Positions 36,798 through 46,500 of a DNA stretch of 64,000 nt are shown piece after piece. This DNA comes from CAISIP01 sp038326025 (GTDB taxonomy: Bacteria > Pseudomonadota > Gammaproteobacteria > Burkholderiales > Burkholderiaceae_C), in assembly GCA_038326025.1 (NCBI GenBank), contig JBBQJP010000017.1:14606-78605 (forward strand). Reading direction: 5' to 3'. Position 1 is the stretch's first letter, and every line of letters starts with the position of its first letter. The notes beneath the pieces are model-generated. The model was given only the letters and a program-made list of their open reading frames with translations. It had not been told where the DNA came from and made no database searches. The translations under genes were made by a program, and so were the position numbers.

Positions 36798-36964
36798 GGC
36801 CCGATTGTCCCGTCTGGGCAGTACCCCACGGGGGCCGCAGGATGTTCTGCGCTGGCAACACGGGGCAGGCGAGCGCGACAGGTCAAAATGCAAGGGTTAT
36901 AGGACGCGTGGCGTCGTCAATGGACCATCGGCCCTACTGTGCCGTGCCAAGGCTTGAGAGGAGC

Positions 36965-39562
36965 ATGAACGACACCCGCGAAGATGACCCCGCGCCAACG
37001 CCAGCGCACAAGCCGCGCATCCGCACCGCCCATGTCGCCATGGGCCTGCGCCGGCCCCGCGGGCAGATGGCGACCTGGCTGGTGCTGATCGGATTGCTCT
37101 GGTCGGCCTTTCAGCTGTGGATCGCCTCGCCCCTGCCGGAAATGCTGGGGCTGTTCATGAACCAGGCCCGCATCCGGTCGCTGCATCTGGCTTTCGCCGT
37201 GCTGCTCGCCTTCCTTGCCTATCCGGCGTCCAGCGCAGGAGTCCGCGATCGCGTGCCACGGCTCGACCTGATGCTGGCGCTGCTGGCCGCCATCAGTGCA
37301 GGGTATCTCGCACTGTTCTACGAATCGGTCACCTCCCACACCGGCAATGCGACGGCGTTCGAGATCGGTGTGGCCGGGCTCGGCATGTTGCTGTTGCTCG
37401 AAGCCACGCGACGGGTGCTTGGTTTACCGATGGTCGTGCTGGCACTGGTGCTGCTTGCCTACATCTTCCTGGGCGAACACATGCCCGACCTGATTGCGCA
37501 CAAGAGCGCATCGTTCGGCAAAGCCATGAGCCACCTGTGGCTGACGACCGAGGGCGTATTCGGCGTGGCGCTCGGGGTGTCCGCCGGGCTGATCTTTCTG
37601 TTCGTGCTATTTGGCGCACTGCTGGAAACAGCCGGCGCCGGCGGGTATTTCATCCGCTGTGCCGTGGCGTTGCTCGGACATCTGCGCGGCGGCCCGGCCA
37701 AGGCCGCCGTCGTGGCGTCGGCGGCAACCGGAATGATTTCCGGCTCGTCCATCACCAATGTGGTGACCACCGGCCCGCTGACCATCCCGCTGATCAAACG
37801 GGTTGGTTACCCGGCCGAGAAGGCCGCCGCCATCGAGGTCGCGGCATCGGTCAACGGCCAGGTGATGCCACCGGTCATGGGGGCCGCCGCGTTCCTGATG
37901 GTGGAGTATGTCGGCGTGCCCTACATCGAGGTACTCAAGCATGCGCTGATCTCGGCCATGGTGTCCTACCTTGGACTGCTCTACATCGTGCATCTGGAGG
38001 CTGTGAAAGCGGACATGCGCGGCCTGTCGCGTCGCCATATTCCCCGCTGGCAACAGACAGTCAGCAACTTTTCGCTCGGCTTCGTCGGCATCGCCTCGGT
38101 GCTGGCGCTGGTGTCCATCCTGGTTGCGATGACGCACCTGCTCGTGCCACGGCAGTCGTTCGCCGTCATGGCCGTGCTGTTGCTGCTCGCCTATGTGTTG
38201 CTGCTGCGTGCCGGTGGCCCCCACGCCGACGTCGCGGATACGGCCGACGTGCCGATCACCCGCATGCCCGACCTTGGGCCGACCCTGCGCTCGGGCATGT
38301 ATTTCGTGCTGCCGGTCGGCTCCCTGATATGGAACCTGGTGATCGAACAGCTGTCGCCGATACGTGCCGCTTTCTGGGCCGTCCTGTTCCTGGCCTTCAT
38401 CGTGCTCACCCAGCGTCCGCTGCGTGCCTGGTTTCGTGGCGATCCGGACAAGATCATTGCGGCCTGGCAGGGTGCGCAGGATCTGATCGACGGACTGGCG
38501 GCCGGGGCGCGCAACATGGTCACCGTGGCCATCGCCACCGCGACGGCCGGCATCATCGTGGGCACCATCACGTTGACCGGCATCGGTCTGGTGATGACCG
38601 ACCTGGTCACCGCCTTGACCGGCGGCCACATCGTGGCCATGCTTGCCCTGGTGGCGCTGATTTGCCTGGTGCTCGGAACGGGTCTGCCCACCACCGCCAG
38701 CTATATCGTGGTGTCGTCGCTGATGGCGCCGGTGATCGTTGCCATCGGCGCCCAGAACGGCTTGCTCGTGCCCTTGATCGCAGCCCATCTGTTCGTGTTT
38801 TATTTCGGTCTGATGGCCGACATCACGCCGCCGATTGGCCTCGCCTCCTATGCCGCCGCCAGCATCGCGCACGCCGATCCGTTTCGCACCGGCCTGGTCG
38901 CGTTTCGTTACTCGATGCGCATGGTGTTGCTGCCCTTCATGTTCGTGCTGAACCCGCAGCTGCTGCTGATCGGGGTCAGCGGCATCGGCCATACCTTGCT
39001 CACACTGGCCAGTGCGGCGCTGGCAGGTTTTGCCTTCATCTCGGTCAACCAGGCCTGGCTGATCGTGCGCAGCACGGCAATCGAACGGCTCGTGATGCTG
39101 CTGGCCGTATTCATGCTGTTTCACCCCGGTTTGTTCATGGACAGGTTGTTCGCGCCCTACCAGAAGCTGCAGGGCAATGCGGCCACGGACGCCATCGTGT
39201 CGGCGCCAGAAGACGCCCAGATGCGCATCTTCCTGCATGGCTCGACGCTCGAAGGGCGATCGGTCCAGCATGGCGTGGTCTTGCCGCTGGGCCCTCGGTC
39301 AGGAGACGCCACACAGCGCCTGCTTGGCAGCGGTTTGCACATGGCGCAGACCGGGTCCGACCTCCTGGTCGACCAGGTCGACTTTGGCAGCCGCGCCGCC
39401 AAACAGGGCGTCGAGGCAGGGTTCCGGATCGAGGCGGTCGAAGTGCCCAGCGACAACCCGGCCCGGGAATGGATGTTCCTGCCGGCGCTGGTTTTGATCG
39501 GCTGGGTCGTGCTGCGCCAGCGCCAGCGCCAGCGCCGCGATGGCGCGAAGGCTGGGCCATGA
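36965..39562 (+). CDS. Fused TRAP transporter permease (DctQM fusion, TAXI type, with DUF3394 C-terminus)
   Basis: The 865-residue inner-membrane protein fuses a DctQ-like four-helix part (about 30-200) to a DctM-like domain. Family marks include GSSITNVVTTGPLTIPLIK near 260 and the second-half GTGLPTTASYIVVSSLMAP. The last 130 residues form the DUF3394 extension. In TAXI-TRAP systems this partner works with a periplasmic TAXI binding protein, but none is encoded nearby. GAGAGGAG precedes ATG 36965. The stop overlaps the next gene's start (ATGA), so both are translated together. Confidence 0.9.
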   Translation: MNDTREDDPAPTPAHKPRIRTAHVAMGLRRPRGQMATWLVLIGLLWSAFQLWIASPLPEMLGLFMNQARIRSLHLAFAVLLAFLAYPASSAGVRDRVPRLDLMLALLAAISAGYLALFYESVTSHTGNATAFEIGVAGLGMLLLLEATRRVLGLPMVVLALVLLAYIFLGEHMPDLIAHKSASFGKAMSHLWLTTEGVFGVALGVSAGLIFLFVLFGALLETAGAGGYFIRCAVALLGHLRGGPAKAAVVASAATGMISGSSITNVVTTGPLTIPLIKRVGYPAEKAAAIEVAASVNGQVMPPVMGAAAFLMVEYVGVPYIEVLKHALISAMVSYLGLLYIVHLEAVKADMRGLSRRHIPRWQQTVSNFSLGFVGIASVLALVSILVAMTHLLVPRQSFAVMAVLLLLAYVLLLRAGGPHADVADTADVPITRMPDLGPTLRSGMYFVLPVGSLIWNLVIEQLSPIRAAFWAVLFLAFIVLTQRPLRAWFRGDPDKIIAAWQGAQDLIDGLAAGARNMVTVAIATATAGIIVGTITLTGIGLVMTDLVTALTGGHIVAMLALVALICLVLGTGLPTTASYIVVSSLMAPVIVAIGAQNGLLVPLIAAHLFVFYFGLMADITPPIGLASYAAASIAHADPFRTGLVAFRYSMRMVLLPFMFVLNPQLLLIGVSGIGHTLLTLASAALAGFAFISVNQAWLIVRSTAIERLVMLLAVFMLFHPGLFMDRLFAPYQKLQGNAATDAIVSAPEDAQMRIFLHGSTLEGRSVQHGVVLPLGPRSGDATQRLLGSGLHMAQTGSDLLVDQVDFGSRAAKQGVEAGFRIEAVEVPSDNPAREWMFLPALVLIGWVVLRQRQRQRRDGAKAGP

Positions 39563-40611
39563 CAACGCCGCGCATCGCCTTGCTGTATCCAGGGGACCGG
39601 GCTGCGCGCGCACGCTCCGATCCGTCCGAGAGCCGCTTTGTCGCCCTGTTCGACGCGCTCAAAGCTGCCGGCGTGCAGGCCGAACCGGCGATCTACGACG
39701 CGCACTTCGCCGACGAGGTGGCGGCGCAGCTGCGCGGCGTCGCGGCGGTCCTGGTCTGGTGCAATCCGATCGAAGGCGGACGACGGCGCGACCGGCTCGA
39801 CGACATGCTGCGCGACGTGGCCGAAGGCGGGGTCCTCGTCAGCGCCCATCCCGATGCGATCGAGCGCCTGGGAACCAAGGATGTGCTGGTCGAGACGCGC
39901 GACCTGCCGTTCGGCAGTGACGTGCACCGGGTGGACAGTCTGGCACAACTTGCCGCCGACCTGCCGGCACGGCTCGATGGCGGAGCACGGGTGCTCAAGC
40001 AGCACCGGGGACACAGCGGCATCGGCATCTGGCGCGTGCAATGGCTGGATGCTCAAGCGGATCGTTCGCGTCTGCTGGTGCGCCATGCGCAGCGCGGCAG
40101 CGGGCAGGAGTGCATCGACATGCCGACGCTGCTCGCGCGTCTGGCGCCGTATTTCGAGCCGGGCAATGGCGGCCACATGGTCGATCAGGCCTGGCAGCCG
40201 CGCCTGGCCGAGGGCATGGTCCGGGCCTATCTGGTGGCGGACAAGGTCGTGGGCTTCGGGCTCCAGGCCATCAATGCACTGCATCCGGGCACGCCCGGTG
40301 CGCCTGCGCCACAGCCAGGTCCGCGCCTGTACCACGGGCCCGACTTGCCCGAGTTCCAGCCATTGCGGCAACTGCTGGAGTCGCATTGGATCGAGCAGCT
40401 TCGCCTGCGTGTCAGTCTCGATCGCGCACGGCTGCCGCTGCTCTGGGACTGTGACTTCCTGCGCGCTGGCGGCACGGCAGGCGCGCGGCACGAACCCGAG
40501 AGATTCGTGTTATGCGAGATCAATGTCAGCAGCGTGTCACCCTTTCCGCCCTCTGCAATCGCGCCGCTGGTGGCTGCCTTGAAGTCCCGGCTGGCCCACT
40601 GCACACGCTGA
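39559..40611 (+). CDS. Cj0069-family protein, ATP-grasp-like
   Basis: The 350-residue cytoplasmic protein resembles the Cj0069 family in its start (RIALLYPGDRAARARS), in LKQHRGHSGIGIWRV near 152 (a glycine-rich loop after Lys, as in ATP-grasp proteins) and in the acidic C-terminal LLWDCDFL and LCEINVSS segments. ATP-grasp enzymes join a carboxylate to an amine or thiol, but no substrate is known here. Translational coupling to the fused TRAP permease is seen in the sequence and suggests that it acts on the imported compound. Confidence 0.75.
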   Translation: MTTPRIALLYPGDRAARARSDPSESRFVALFDALKAAGVQAEPAIYDAHFADEVAAQLRGVAAVLVWCNPIEGGRRRDRLDDMLRDVAEGGVLVSAHPDAIERLGTKDVLVETRDLPFGSDVHRVDSLAQLAADLPARLDGGARVLKQHRGHSGIGIWRVQWLDAQADRSRLLVRHAQRGSGQECIDMPTLLARLAPYFEPGNGGHMVDQAWQPRLAEGMVRAYLVADKVVGFGLQAINALHPGTPGAPAPQPGPRLYHGPDLPEFQPLRQLLESHWIEQLRLRVSLDRARLPLLWDCDFLRAGGTAGARHEPERFVLCEINVSSVSPFPPSAIAPLVAALKSRLAHCTR

Positions 40612-40622
40612 TCGCCCGCACC

Positions 40623-41234
40623 TCAGGCCGCAAGCGCCCAGGTTTTCTGCATCGAAGGCCTTAGCGAGAAGTCGGCGTACCACGCGGCGACCTGCGGATA
40701 ACGATCGCGCCAACCAAGCTCGGCAAAACGCAGGTCCAGGTACCAGATCGCGCAGCCAATCGTGATGCTGCCGATGTCGACCCGGTCGCGCAATTGTTGT
40801 GGCGCCGCATCCAATGCAGCCAGCGAGGTGTGTGCCTTGTCGAGCTGGCCGGCCTTCCAGTCGCCCCAGCGCAGGGCCTCGGGCCGCGCCACGTCTTCAT
40901 ATCGCGCCAGCAATGCGGCATCGAGCATGCCGTCACCGAGCGACTGCAGCGTCAAGGCCTGCCAGCGCGCGTCGCCTGCACGCGGAAACAAGCTCCCACT
41001 GGCGAGATCGTCGAGGTATTCGCAGATGACGCGGCTGTCGTACAGCACCTTCCCGTCATCGGTGATCAGGGTGGGGACCTTGCCCAGCGGATTCGTCGCG
41101 ATCAGCTCGCGCGAACGCTGCACCGGGTGCGCATGGGAGGCGAGCAACGTGATGCGCGCGTCCAGGCCCAGCTCCATGGCGCTGACCAGGCATTTGCGCA
41201 CATAGGGCGAGAACGGGGAGAAATACAGTTTCAT
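40623..41234 (-). CDS. Glutathione S-transferase family protein
   Basis: The 203-residue protein has a thioredoxin-like N-terminal domain (MKLYFSPFSPYVRKCL, then NPLGKVPTLI with the cis-Pro, then DSRVICEYLDD) and an all-helical C-terminal domain. The SPFSPYVRK start places it in the bacterial groups with Ser or Cys near the thiol. It converges with the Cj0069-like gene (11 bp apart) and lies downstream of putA on the same strand. Confidence 0.9.
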   Translation of the reverse strand: MKLYFSPFSPYVRKCLVSAMELGLDARITLLASHAHPVQRSRELIATNPLGKVPTLITDDGKVLYDSRVICEYLDDLASGSLFPRAGDARWQALTLQSLGDGMLDAALLARYEDVARPEALRWGDWKAGQLDKAHTSLAALDAAPQQLRDRVDIGSITIGCAIWYLDLRFAELGWRDRYPQVAAWYADFSLRPSMQKTWALAA

Positions 41235-41358
41235 CGGACACCTTTCATGTCGTCCTGGCGGACAGGGTCGATTGGATCACCACGGCAAGATCGCCATCAG
41301 CGGCGTGATGATCCTGCTTTTGCCCGGATAAGGCGGCCCGGCCCAACGACCATCCGTC

Positions 41359-44300
41359 TCAGCCGATTGTCATCAGGCTCGCGTTGCCACCGGCCGCGGC
41401 CGTGTTCACACTGAGCGAGCGCTCAATCAGCAGACGCTCGAGCGGCACGGCAGCGTCTTTCGACGCGCCCGAAGTGACGCCGATGATCGGACCCGCTCGC
41501 TTGGCCAGAATATGGAGCACCGCCTGCAGATCGGCCGGCGTACCGTGGTGCAGCACCGCGTCGAAAAACACGGTGTCGGCCTGCCAGTCCTGCGCCAACA
41601 GCACCCATTCCTTGACCGCCGGCGGCAGCGATTCCCGCAGCACCTGGGTTTCGGCCGGCCAGACGGCGCGACTGCCGACAGCCAAGGCCGCCGCCAGCTG
41701 CGCGAGGCGATCGGCATCGCCGTCGGCCCCGGCAGGTGCCAGACACAACACGGCTTCACGCGCCAGCGTCGCATACAGGTTGGCCTCGCCGGTCGGGCCG
41801 GGCAGCGCACGCCATCGGGCCTCGGGCGTGCGACGCGACAGGTCGTCGCACACCTGAACCAGCGACGCCTGGCCATGGGCCAGCGCCCATTCGCGCAGCG
41901 CCGCCCGCGCACCAAGGCCGTCGTTCGCGTCCGTCTTGGGCATCCAGCCACGGGATTGGCCGGACTGTTCGGGCTCGTTGTCGTCGTGCGTCGCGCGGCG
42001 GGCCGCATCGGCGGGCAGTCGGCTGAGCAGGCGCAGCAGGTACAGCGGTCCGCCAGCCTTGGGCCCGGTGCCCGACAGGCCTTCGCCGCCAAAGGGTTGC
42101 ACACCCACCACAGCGCCGACGATGTTGCGGTTGGCATAGAGGTTGCCGGCCTGCGCAGCGCTGACCACCTGCGCCAGGGTCTCGTCAATGCGCGTGTGCA
42201 CGCCCATGGTCAGGCCATACCCGGTGGCGTTGATCTGCTCCATCAACTCGGCCAGACCATCACGTTCGTAACGCAGCACATGCAGCACCGGGCCGAAGAC
42301 TTCGCGTTGCAGTTCCGCAATCGCGTCGATCTCGATCACGGCCGGCGGCACGAAAGTGCCGCGGCTGGTGGCGTCGCTGTCGACGACGGCCGGGCGCGCC
42401 ACCGGGTGGCCCTTGGCACGCATGGCCGCAATATGGCGCTCGATGATGCCCTTGGCATCGGCATCGATGACCGGGCCGACATCCACCGCCAGCGCGCGCG
42501 GGTCGCCGACCCGCAATTCACTGACCGCGCCCTTGAGCATCTCGATCACCCGATCGGCACCGTCGACCTGTACGCACAACACGCGCAGCGCCGAGCAGCG
42601 TTGGCCGGCGCTGTCGAATGCCGACGAGACCACGTCGGCCACCACCTGCTCGGCCAGCGCCGACGAGTCGACGATCATCGCGTTCTGCCCGCCGGTTTCG
42701 GCGATCAGCGGCACCGGGTGGCCATCAAGCCCCAGGCGTGTGGCCAGCGCGCGCTGCAGCAGGCGCGCCACCTCGGTCGAACCGGTGAAGATGACACCTT
42801 GTACGCGCTTGTCGGCCACCAGCGTCGCGCCCACAGTCTCGCCGGGGCCGGGCAAGAGCTGCAATACCGCCCGCGGCACGCCAGCGCCCCACAAGGCACG
42901 CACGGCGGCAGCGGCCACCAGCGGGGTCTGCTCGGCCGGCTTGGCCAGTACCGGATTGCCGGCGACCAACGCTGCGGACAACTGGCCGGTGAAGATGGCC
43001 AGCGGAAAGTTCCACGGGCTGATGCACACCACCGGCCCGAGCGGCTGATGGGTGGCATTGTCGAAATGGCGCCGCACTTCCTGCGCGTAGTAACGCAGGA
43101 AGTCGACCGCCTCGCGCACCTCGGCCACGCCATTGGCGCAGGTCTTGCCAGCCTCGCGCACCAGCAACGCTATCAGTATCTCGGTGTCGGCTTCGAGCCG
43201 GTTGGCTGCGGCCTCCAGCATGGCGGCGCGGTCCACCACCGGTGTCGCCGCCCAGCCTGCTGCGGCATCTGCGGCGCAGGCCAATGCTGTCTCCACATCG
43301 TCCAGCGTGGCATCGCGCACCGTGCCGACAACGTCGCTGTGGTCCGAAGGGTTCAGCGCCTGGCGAACGTCGCCTGGTGCTGATGTTGCCGTGTCACTGC
43401 CCAGCAGCGGTTCGGCTGTCCAGGCCTGCGTGTGGGAGTTGGCCAGGGTCTGCGCCATCGACTTCAAATCGATCTCGCTGGCCAGGTCCAGTCCACGCGA
43501 ATTGGGGCGAATGGCGCCGTACAGGTCGCGCGGCAACGGAATCGACGGATGCGGCGCGCCCACGACACTGTCCGTCGCCGCCATGGCCAACACGGTCACC
43601 ACCGGGTCTTCTACCAGCGCGGCCAATGGCAGGTCCTCATCGGCGATGCGGTTGACGAAGGAGGTGTTGGCGCCGTTTTCCAGCAAACGCCGCACCAGGT
43701 AGGCCAGCAGCGTCTCATGCGGGCCCACCGGCGCATAGATGCGGCAGGCGCGGCCGAGTTTGCCGTCCGACACCGGGCCCACCACCTGTTCGTACAGGGG
43801 TTCGCCCATGCCGTGCAGGCATTGGAACTCGTAGGCATCCTCGGCCGTCGCGTTCATGTCCAACGCCAGTTGGTGGATCGTGGCCAGCGACTGCGCGTTG
43901 TGCGTGGCGAACTGCGGATACACCGCCTCGGGCGCGGCCAGCAGTTTGCGCGCGCATGCGATATAGGCCACGTCGGTATAGGCCTTGCGCGTATAGACCG
44001 GATAGTCGTCAAGACCGTCGAGCTGGGCGCGCTTGATCTCGGAATCCCAGTACGCACCCTTGACCAGGCGCACCATCAGCCGGTGGCCACTGCGCCGGCC
44101 CAGGTCGATCATGTAGTCCACCACGGCCGGGCAACGTTTCTGATAGGCCTGGATCACGAAGCCGATGCCGTCCCAGCCCGCCAGCGCGGGCTCGAAACAC
44201 AGGCGCTCGAGCAGGTCGAGCGACAGCTCCAGCCGGTCGGCCTCTTCGGCGTCGATGTTCAGGCCGATGTCGTACTGGCGTGCCAGCTGGGCCAGCTGGA

Positions 44301-45165
44301 ACAAGCGCGGATACAACTCGGCCATGACGCGCCGCAGCTTGGCGCGCACATAACGCGGGTGCAGCGCCGACAACTTGATCGAGATGCCCGGGCCATGCAA
44401 CAGGCTTTTGCCCTTGGCGGCACGCCCGATCGCATGGATGGCTTTTTCGTATGCGGCGAAGTAGTGCTGGGCGTCGCGCGCCGTCATGGCGGCCTCGCCC
44501 AGCATGTCATACGAATAACGAAAACCCTCGGCTTCGCGCTCCCGCGCATTGACCAGCGCCTTCTCGATCGTCTCGCCGGTGACGAACTGTTCGCCCATCA
44601 GGCGCATGGCCATGTCCACACCCTTGCGGATCAGCGGTTCGCCGCCGCGCGACACCACCTTGCGCAAGGCGGTGCTCAGGCCCGAATCGCTGTGTGTGGC
44701 CACCAGCTTGCCGGTGAACAGCAGACCCCAGGTCGCGGCGTTGACGAACAAGGATGGGCTCTGTCCGAGGTGGACCTGCCAGTTGCTCGTGCCGATCTTG
44801 TCGCGAATCAAGGCATTACGCGTGGCCGCATCCGGAATGCGCAAAAGTGCCTCGGCCAGGCACATCAGGGCCACTCCCTCTTGTGAGCTGAGCGCAAACT
44901 CCTGAAGCAGGCCCTGCACCAGCCCCGCCCGCCCACCGGCGCGCGAACGGGTGCGCACCCCGCCCGCGATGCGCAGCGCCAGGTCCTGAACCGCCTGGCT
45001 CTGCGCGTCGTCCAGTCGCGCTTGCGCGAGCAGGCCCGGCAGCAGCTCCGGTTCAGGCAAGCGGGTGGCCGCAGTGATGGCCACGCGCAGCGGGGAGGTG
45101 GACAACGCGGGCGTGAGCACGATCGACGGGGATGCAGGCGGGATGCTGGGGGTGGCGGCATTCAT
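41359..45165 (-). CDS. putA: Bifunctional proline dehydrogenase / L-glutamate-gamma-semialdehyde dehydrogenase
   Basis: The 1268-residue enzyme oxidises proline to glutamate in two channelled steps. The FAD-dependent proline dehydrogenase barrel spans about 170-480. The NAD-dependent aldehyde dehydrogenase domain starts near 600, with PWNFPLAIFTGQ near 712 and the catalytic Cys in GQRCSALR near 856. A C-terminal ALDH-like flap follows. The N-terminus lacks the ribbon-helix-helix DNA-binding domain, so this PutA should not repress its own gene. ATG 45165 has TGGAG upstream. It is divergent from the TRAP operon. Confidence 0.95.
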   Translation of the reverse strand: MNAATPSIPPASPSIVLTPALSTSPLRVAITAATRLPEPELLPGLLAQARLDDAQSQAVQDLALRIAGGVRTRSRAGGRAGLVQGLLQEFALSSQEGVALMCLAEALLRIPDAATRNALIRDKIGTSNWQVHLGQSPSLFVNAATWGLLFTGKLVATHSDSGLSTALRKVVSRGGEPLIRKGVDMAMRLMGEQFVTGETIEKALVNAREREAEGFRYSYDMLGEAAMTARDAQHYFAAYEKAIHAIGRAAKGKSLLHGPGISIKLSALHPRYVRAKLRRVMAELYPRLFQLAQLARQYDIGLNIDAEEADRLELSLDLLERLCFEPALAGWDGIGFVIQAYQKRCPAVVDYMIDLGRRSGHRLMVRLVKGAYWDSEIKRAQLDGLDDYPVYTRKAYTDVAYIACARKLLAAPEAVYPQFATHNAQSLATIHQLALDMNATAEDAYEFQCLHGMGEPLYEQVVGPVSDGKLGRACRIYAPVGPHETLLAYLVRRLLENGANTSFVNRIADEDLPLAALVEDPVVTVLAMAATDSVVGAPHPSIPLPRDLYGAIRPNSRGLDLASEIDLKSMAQTLANSHTQAWTAEPLLGSDTATSAPGDVRQALNPSDHSDVVGTVRDATLDDVETALACAADAAAGWAATPVVDRAAMLEAAANRLEADTEILIALLVREAGKTCANGVAEVREAVDFLRYYAQEVRRHFDNATHQPLGPVVCISPWNFPLAIFTGQLSAALVAGNPVLAKPAEQTPLVAAAAVRALWGAGVPRAVLQLLPGPGETVGATLVADKRVQGVIFTGSTEVARLLQRALATRLGLDGHPVPLIAETGGQNAMIVDSSALAEQVVADVVSSAFDSAGQRCSALRVLCVQVDGADRVIEMLKGAVSELRVGDPRALAVDVGPVIDADAKGIIERHIAAMRAKGHPVARPAVVDSDATSRGTFVPPAVIEIDAIAELQREVFGPVLHVLRYERDGLAELMEQINATGYGLTMGVHTRIDETLAQVVSAAQAGNLYANRNIVGAVVGVQPFGGEGLSGTGPKAGGPLYLLRLLSRLPADAARRATHDDNEPEQSGQSRGWMPKTDANDGLGARAALREWALAHGQASLVQVCDDLSRRTPEARWRALPGPTGEANLYATLAREAVLCLAPAGADGDADRLAQLAAALAVGSRAVWPAETQVLRESLPPAVKEWVLLAQDWQADTVFFDAVLHHGTPADLQAVLHILAKRAGPIIGVTSGASKDAAVPLERLLIERSLSVNTAAAGGNASLMTIG

Positions 45166-45388
45166 GAACGAACTCCAGTTAGAGGCAGGTGAAACTTGCG
45201 ATGGCATCCAGTGTTCACCATCCGGGTCCGAATATTGTTCTGTTTATTCCTCTTTTGATAGTCATAAACCCACCTACAACACGATGCCATGGTCCAGGCC
45301 TAGGTGCCTTACGCAATACCTCGAACCTTTGGCGCGACGGCCGCCCATGCATGATCACCTCAGGGTAAACACTAGGAGCCAAAGCTTA

Positions 45389-45424
45389 GTAAAGCGATAC
45401 ACTGACTTTGGTAAAACGCTTTAC
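45389..45424. promoter_or_regulatory. LacI-type operator pair upstream of the TRAP operon
   Basis: GTAAAACGCTTTAC (45411-45424) is an almost perfect palindrome around CG, as LacI/GalR-family proteins prefer. A weaker copy, GTAAAGCGATAC, lies at 45389-45400, 22 bp (two helical turns) upstream on the same face. Further GTAAA half-sites occur at 45365 and 45440. The LacI-type gene at 48392 in the same operon is the obvious candidate to bind here. Confidence 0.65.
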
Positions 45425-45435
45425 TAGCCTATTTT
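45408..45435 (+). promoter_or_regulatory. Predicted sigma-70 promoter of the dctP operon
   Basis: TTGGTA at 45408-45413 and TATTTT at 45430-45435 are 16 bp apart and each matches the consensus at 4 of 6 positions. The operator palindrome overlaps the -35 element and the spacer, so a bound repressor would block polymerase. The start codon is 40 bp downstream of the -10 element. Confidence 0.45.
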
Positions 45436-45474
45436 GGCGTGTAAAGACATCTTTTCACTACCACCGGAGACACC

Positions 45475-46452
45475 ATGAAAGCACTCAAGTCCTTCCGCCT
45501 GATTGCCGCTTGTGCGGCATTTGCGCTCCCCGCCACCCTGATGGCCCAGACCGTCCTCAAGGTTTCCGACGTACATCCCACCGGTTACCCGAACGTGGTT
45601 GCGCTCGAGAACATGGGCAAGAAACTCGAAGCCGCGACCAACGGCAGGTACAAGTTCCAGATGTATCCCGGCGGCGTGCTGGGCAGCGAGAAAGAGATGA
45701 TCGAGCAGGCGCAGATCGGTGCACTGCAGATCGCGCGCATTTCGCTCGGCCCAATGGGTCCGGTCGTGCCCGATGTCAACGTATTCAACATGCCCTTCGT
45801 GTTCCGCGACGAGGCTCACATGCGCGCTGTCATCGACGGCCCGATTGGCAAGGAAATGCTCGACAAGATCAGCGCCAGCTCGGCGCGCCTGATCGGACTG
45901 GGCTGGATGGACAGCGGCTCGCGCAGCATGTACACCAAGAACGCCATCAACACACCGGCTGACCTCAAGGGCCAGAAGATCCGCGTGATGGGCAACCCGA
46001 TGTTTGTCGAAATGATGAACGCCATGGGCGGCAATGGCGTGAGCATGGGCCATAACGATACCTTCAGCGCGCTGCAGACCGGCGTGGTGGACGGCGCAGA
46101 GAACAATCCGCCGACCTTCTTCGTGACCAACCACTACACGGCCGGCCCGAAGTTCTATTCGCAGACCAACCACCTGATCGTGCCCGAGCTGTTCGTGATG
46201 TCCAAGGTCACCTGGGACAAGATGAACAAGGACGACCAGGCCCTGGTGATGAAGTTCGCACGCGAGGCGCAACTCGAGCAGCGTGCCTTGTGGGACAAGA
46301 GCGTGGCTGAATACACCGGCAAGCTCAAGGCCGCTGGCGTCACGTTCGTGACCGTCGACAAGAAGCCGTTCTACGACGCCACCGCACCGATCCGCGCCAA
46401 ATATGGTTCGCAGTTCGCTGACCTGATCAAGCGCATCGAAGCCGTCAAGTAA
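45475..46452 (+). CDS. dctP: TRAP transporter substrate-binding protein DctP
   Basis: The 325-residue periplasmic protein has a signal peptide (core at 9-22, cleavage at LMA-Q) and the DctP fold. Marks are LGSEKEMIEQAQIGALQ near 63, the ligand-anchoring Arg in GQKIRVMGNP near 165, and GVVDGAENNPPTFF near 205, where Asn and Phe line the pocket. Such proteins bind organic acids; a LacI regulator and an SDR in the operon make a sugar acid such as a uronate or aldonate likely. CCGGAGACACC precedes the start. Confidence 0.92.
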   Translation: MKALKSFRLIAACAAFALPATLMAQTVLKVSDVHPTGYPNVVALENMGKKLEAATNGRYKFQMYPGGVLGSEKEMIEQAQIGALQIARISLGPMGPVVPDVNVFNMPFVFRDEAHMRAVIDGPIGKEMLDKISASSARLIGLGWMDSGSRSMYTKNAINTPADLKGQKIRVMGNPMFVEMMNAMGGNGVSMGHNDTFSALQTGVVDGAENNPPTFFVTNHYTAGPKFYSQTNHLIVPELFVMSKVTWDKMNKDDQALVMKFAREAQLEQRALWDKSVAEYTGKLKAAGVTFVTVDKKPFYDATAPIRAKYGSQFADLIKRIEAVK

Positions 46453-46500
46453 GCCGGCAAGCAGACCGGCAAACTGGCCGGCAACGCCATCGCGTTTGCC

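Noticed and set aside
37607..39271. A 554-codon His/Gln/Asp-rich frame opposite the TRAP permease
   Set aside because: An antisense shadow of a hydrophobic gene with no start signal or family.
37117..39558. An 814-codon open stretch in another frame of the TRAP permease gene, joined to the Cj0069-like gene
   Set aside because: It lies wholly inside the permease gene, has a shadow-like Arg/Ala/Gly composition and no family. High GC keeps it free of stops. The true start of the second gene is the ATG at 39559.
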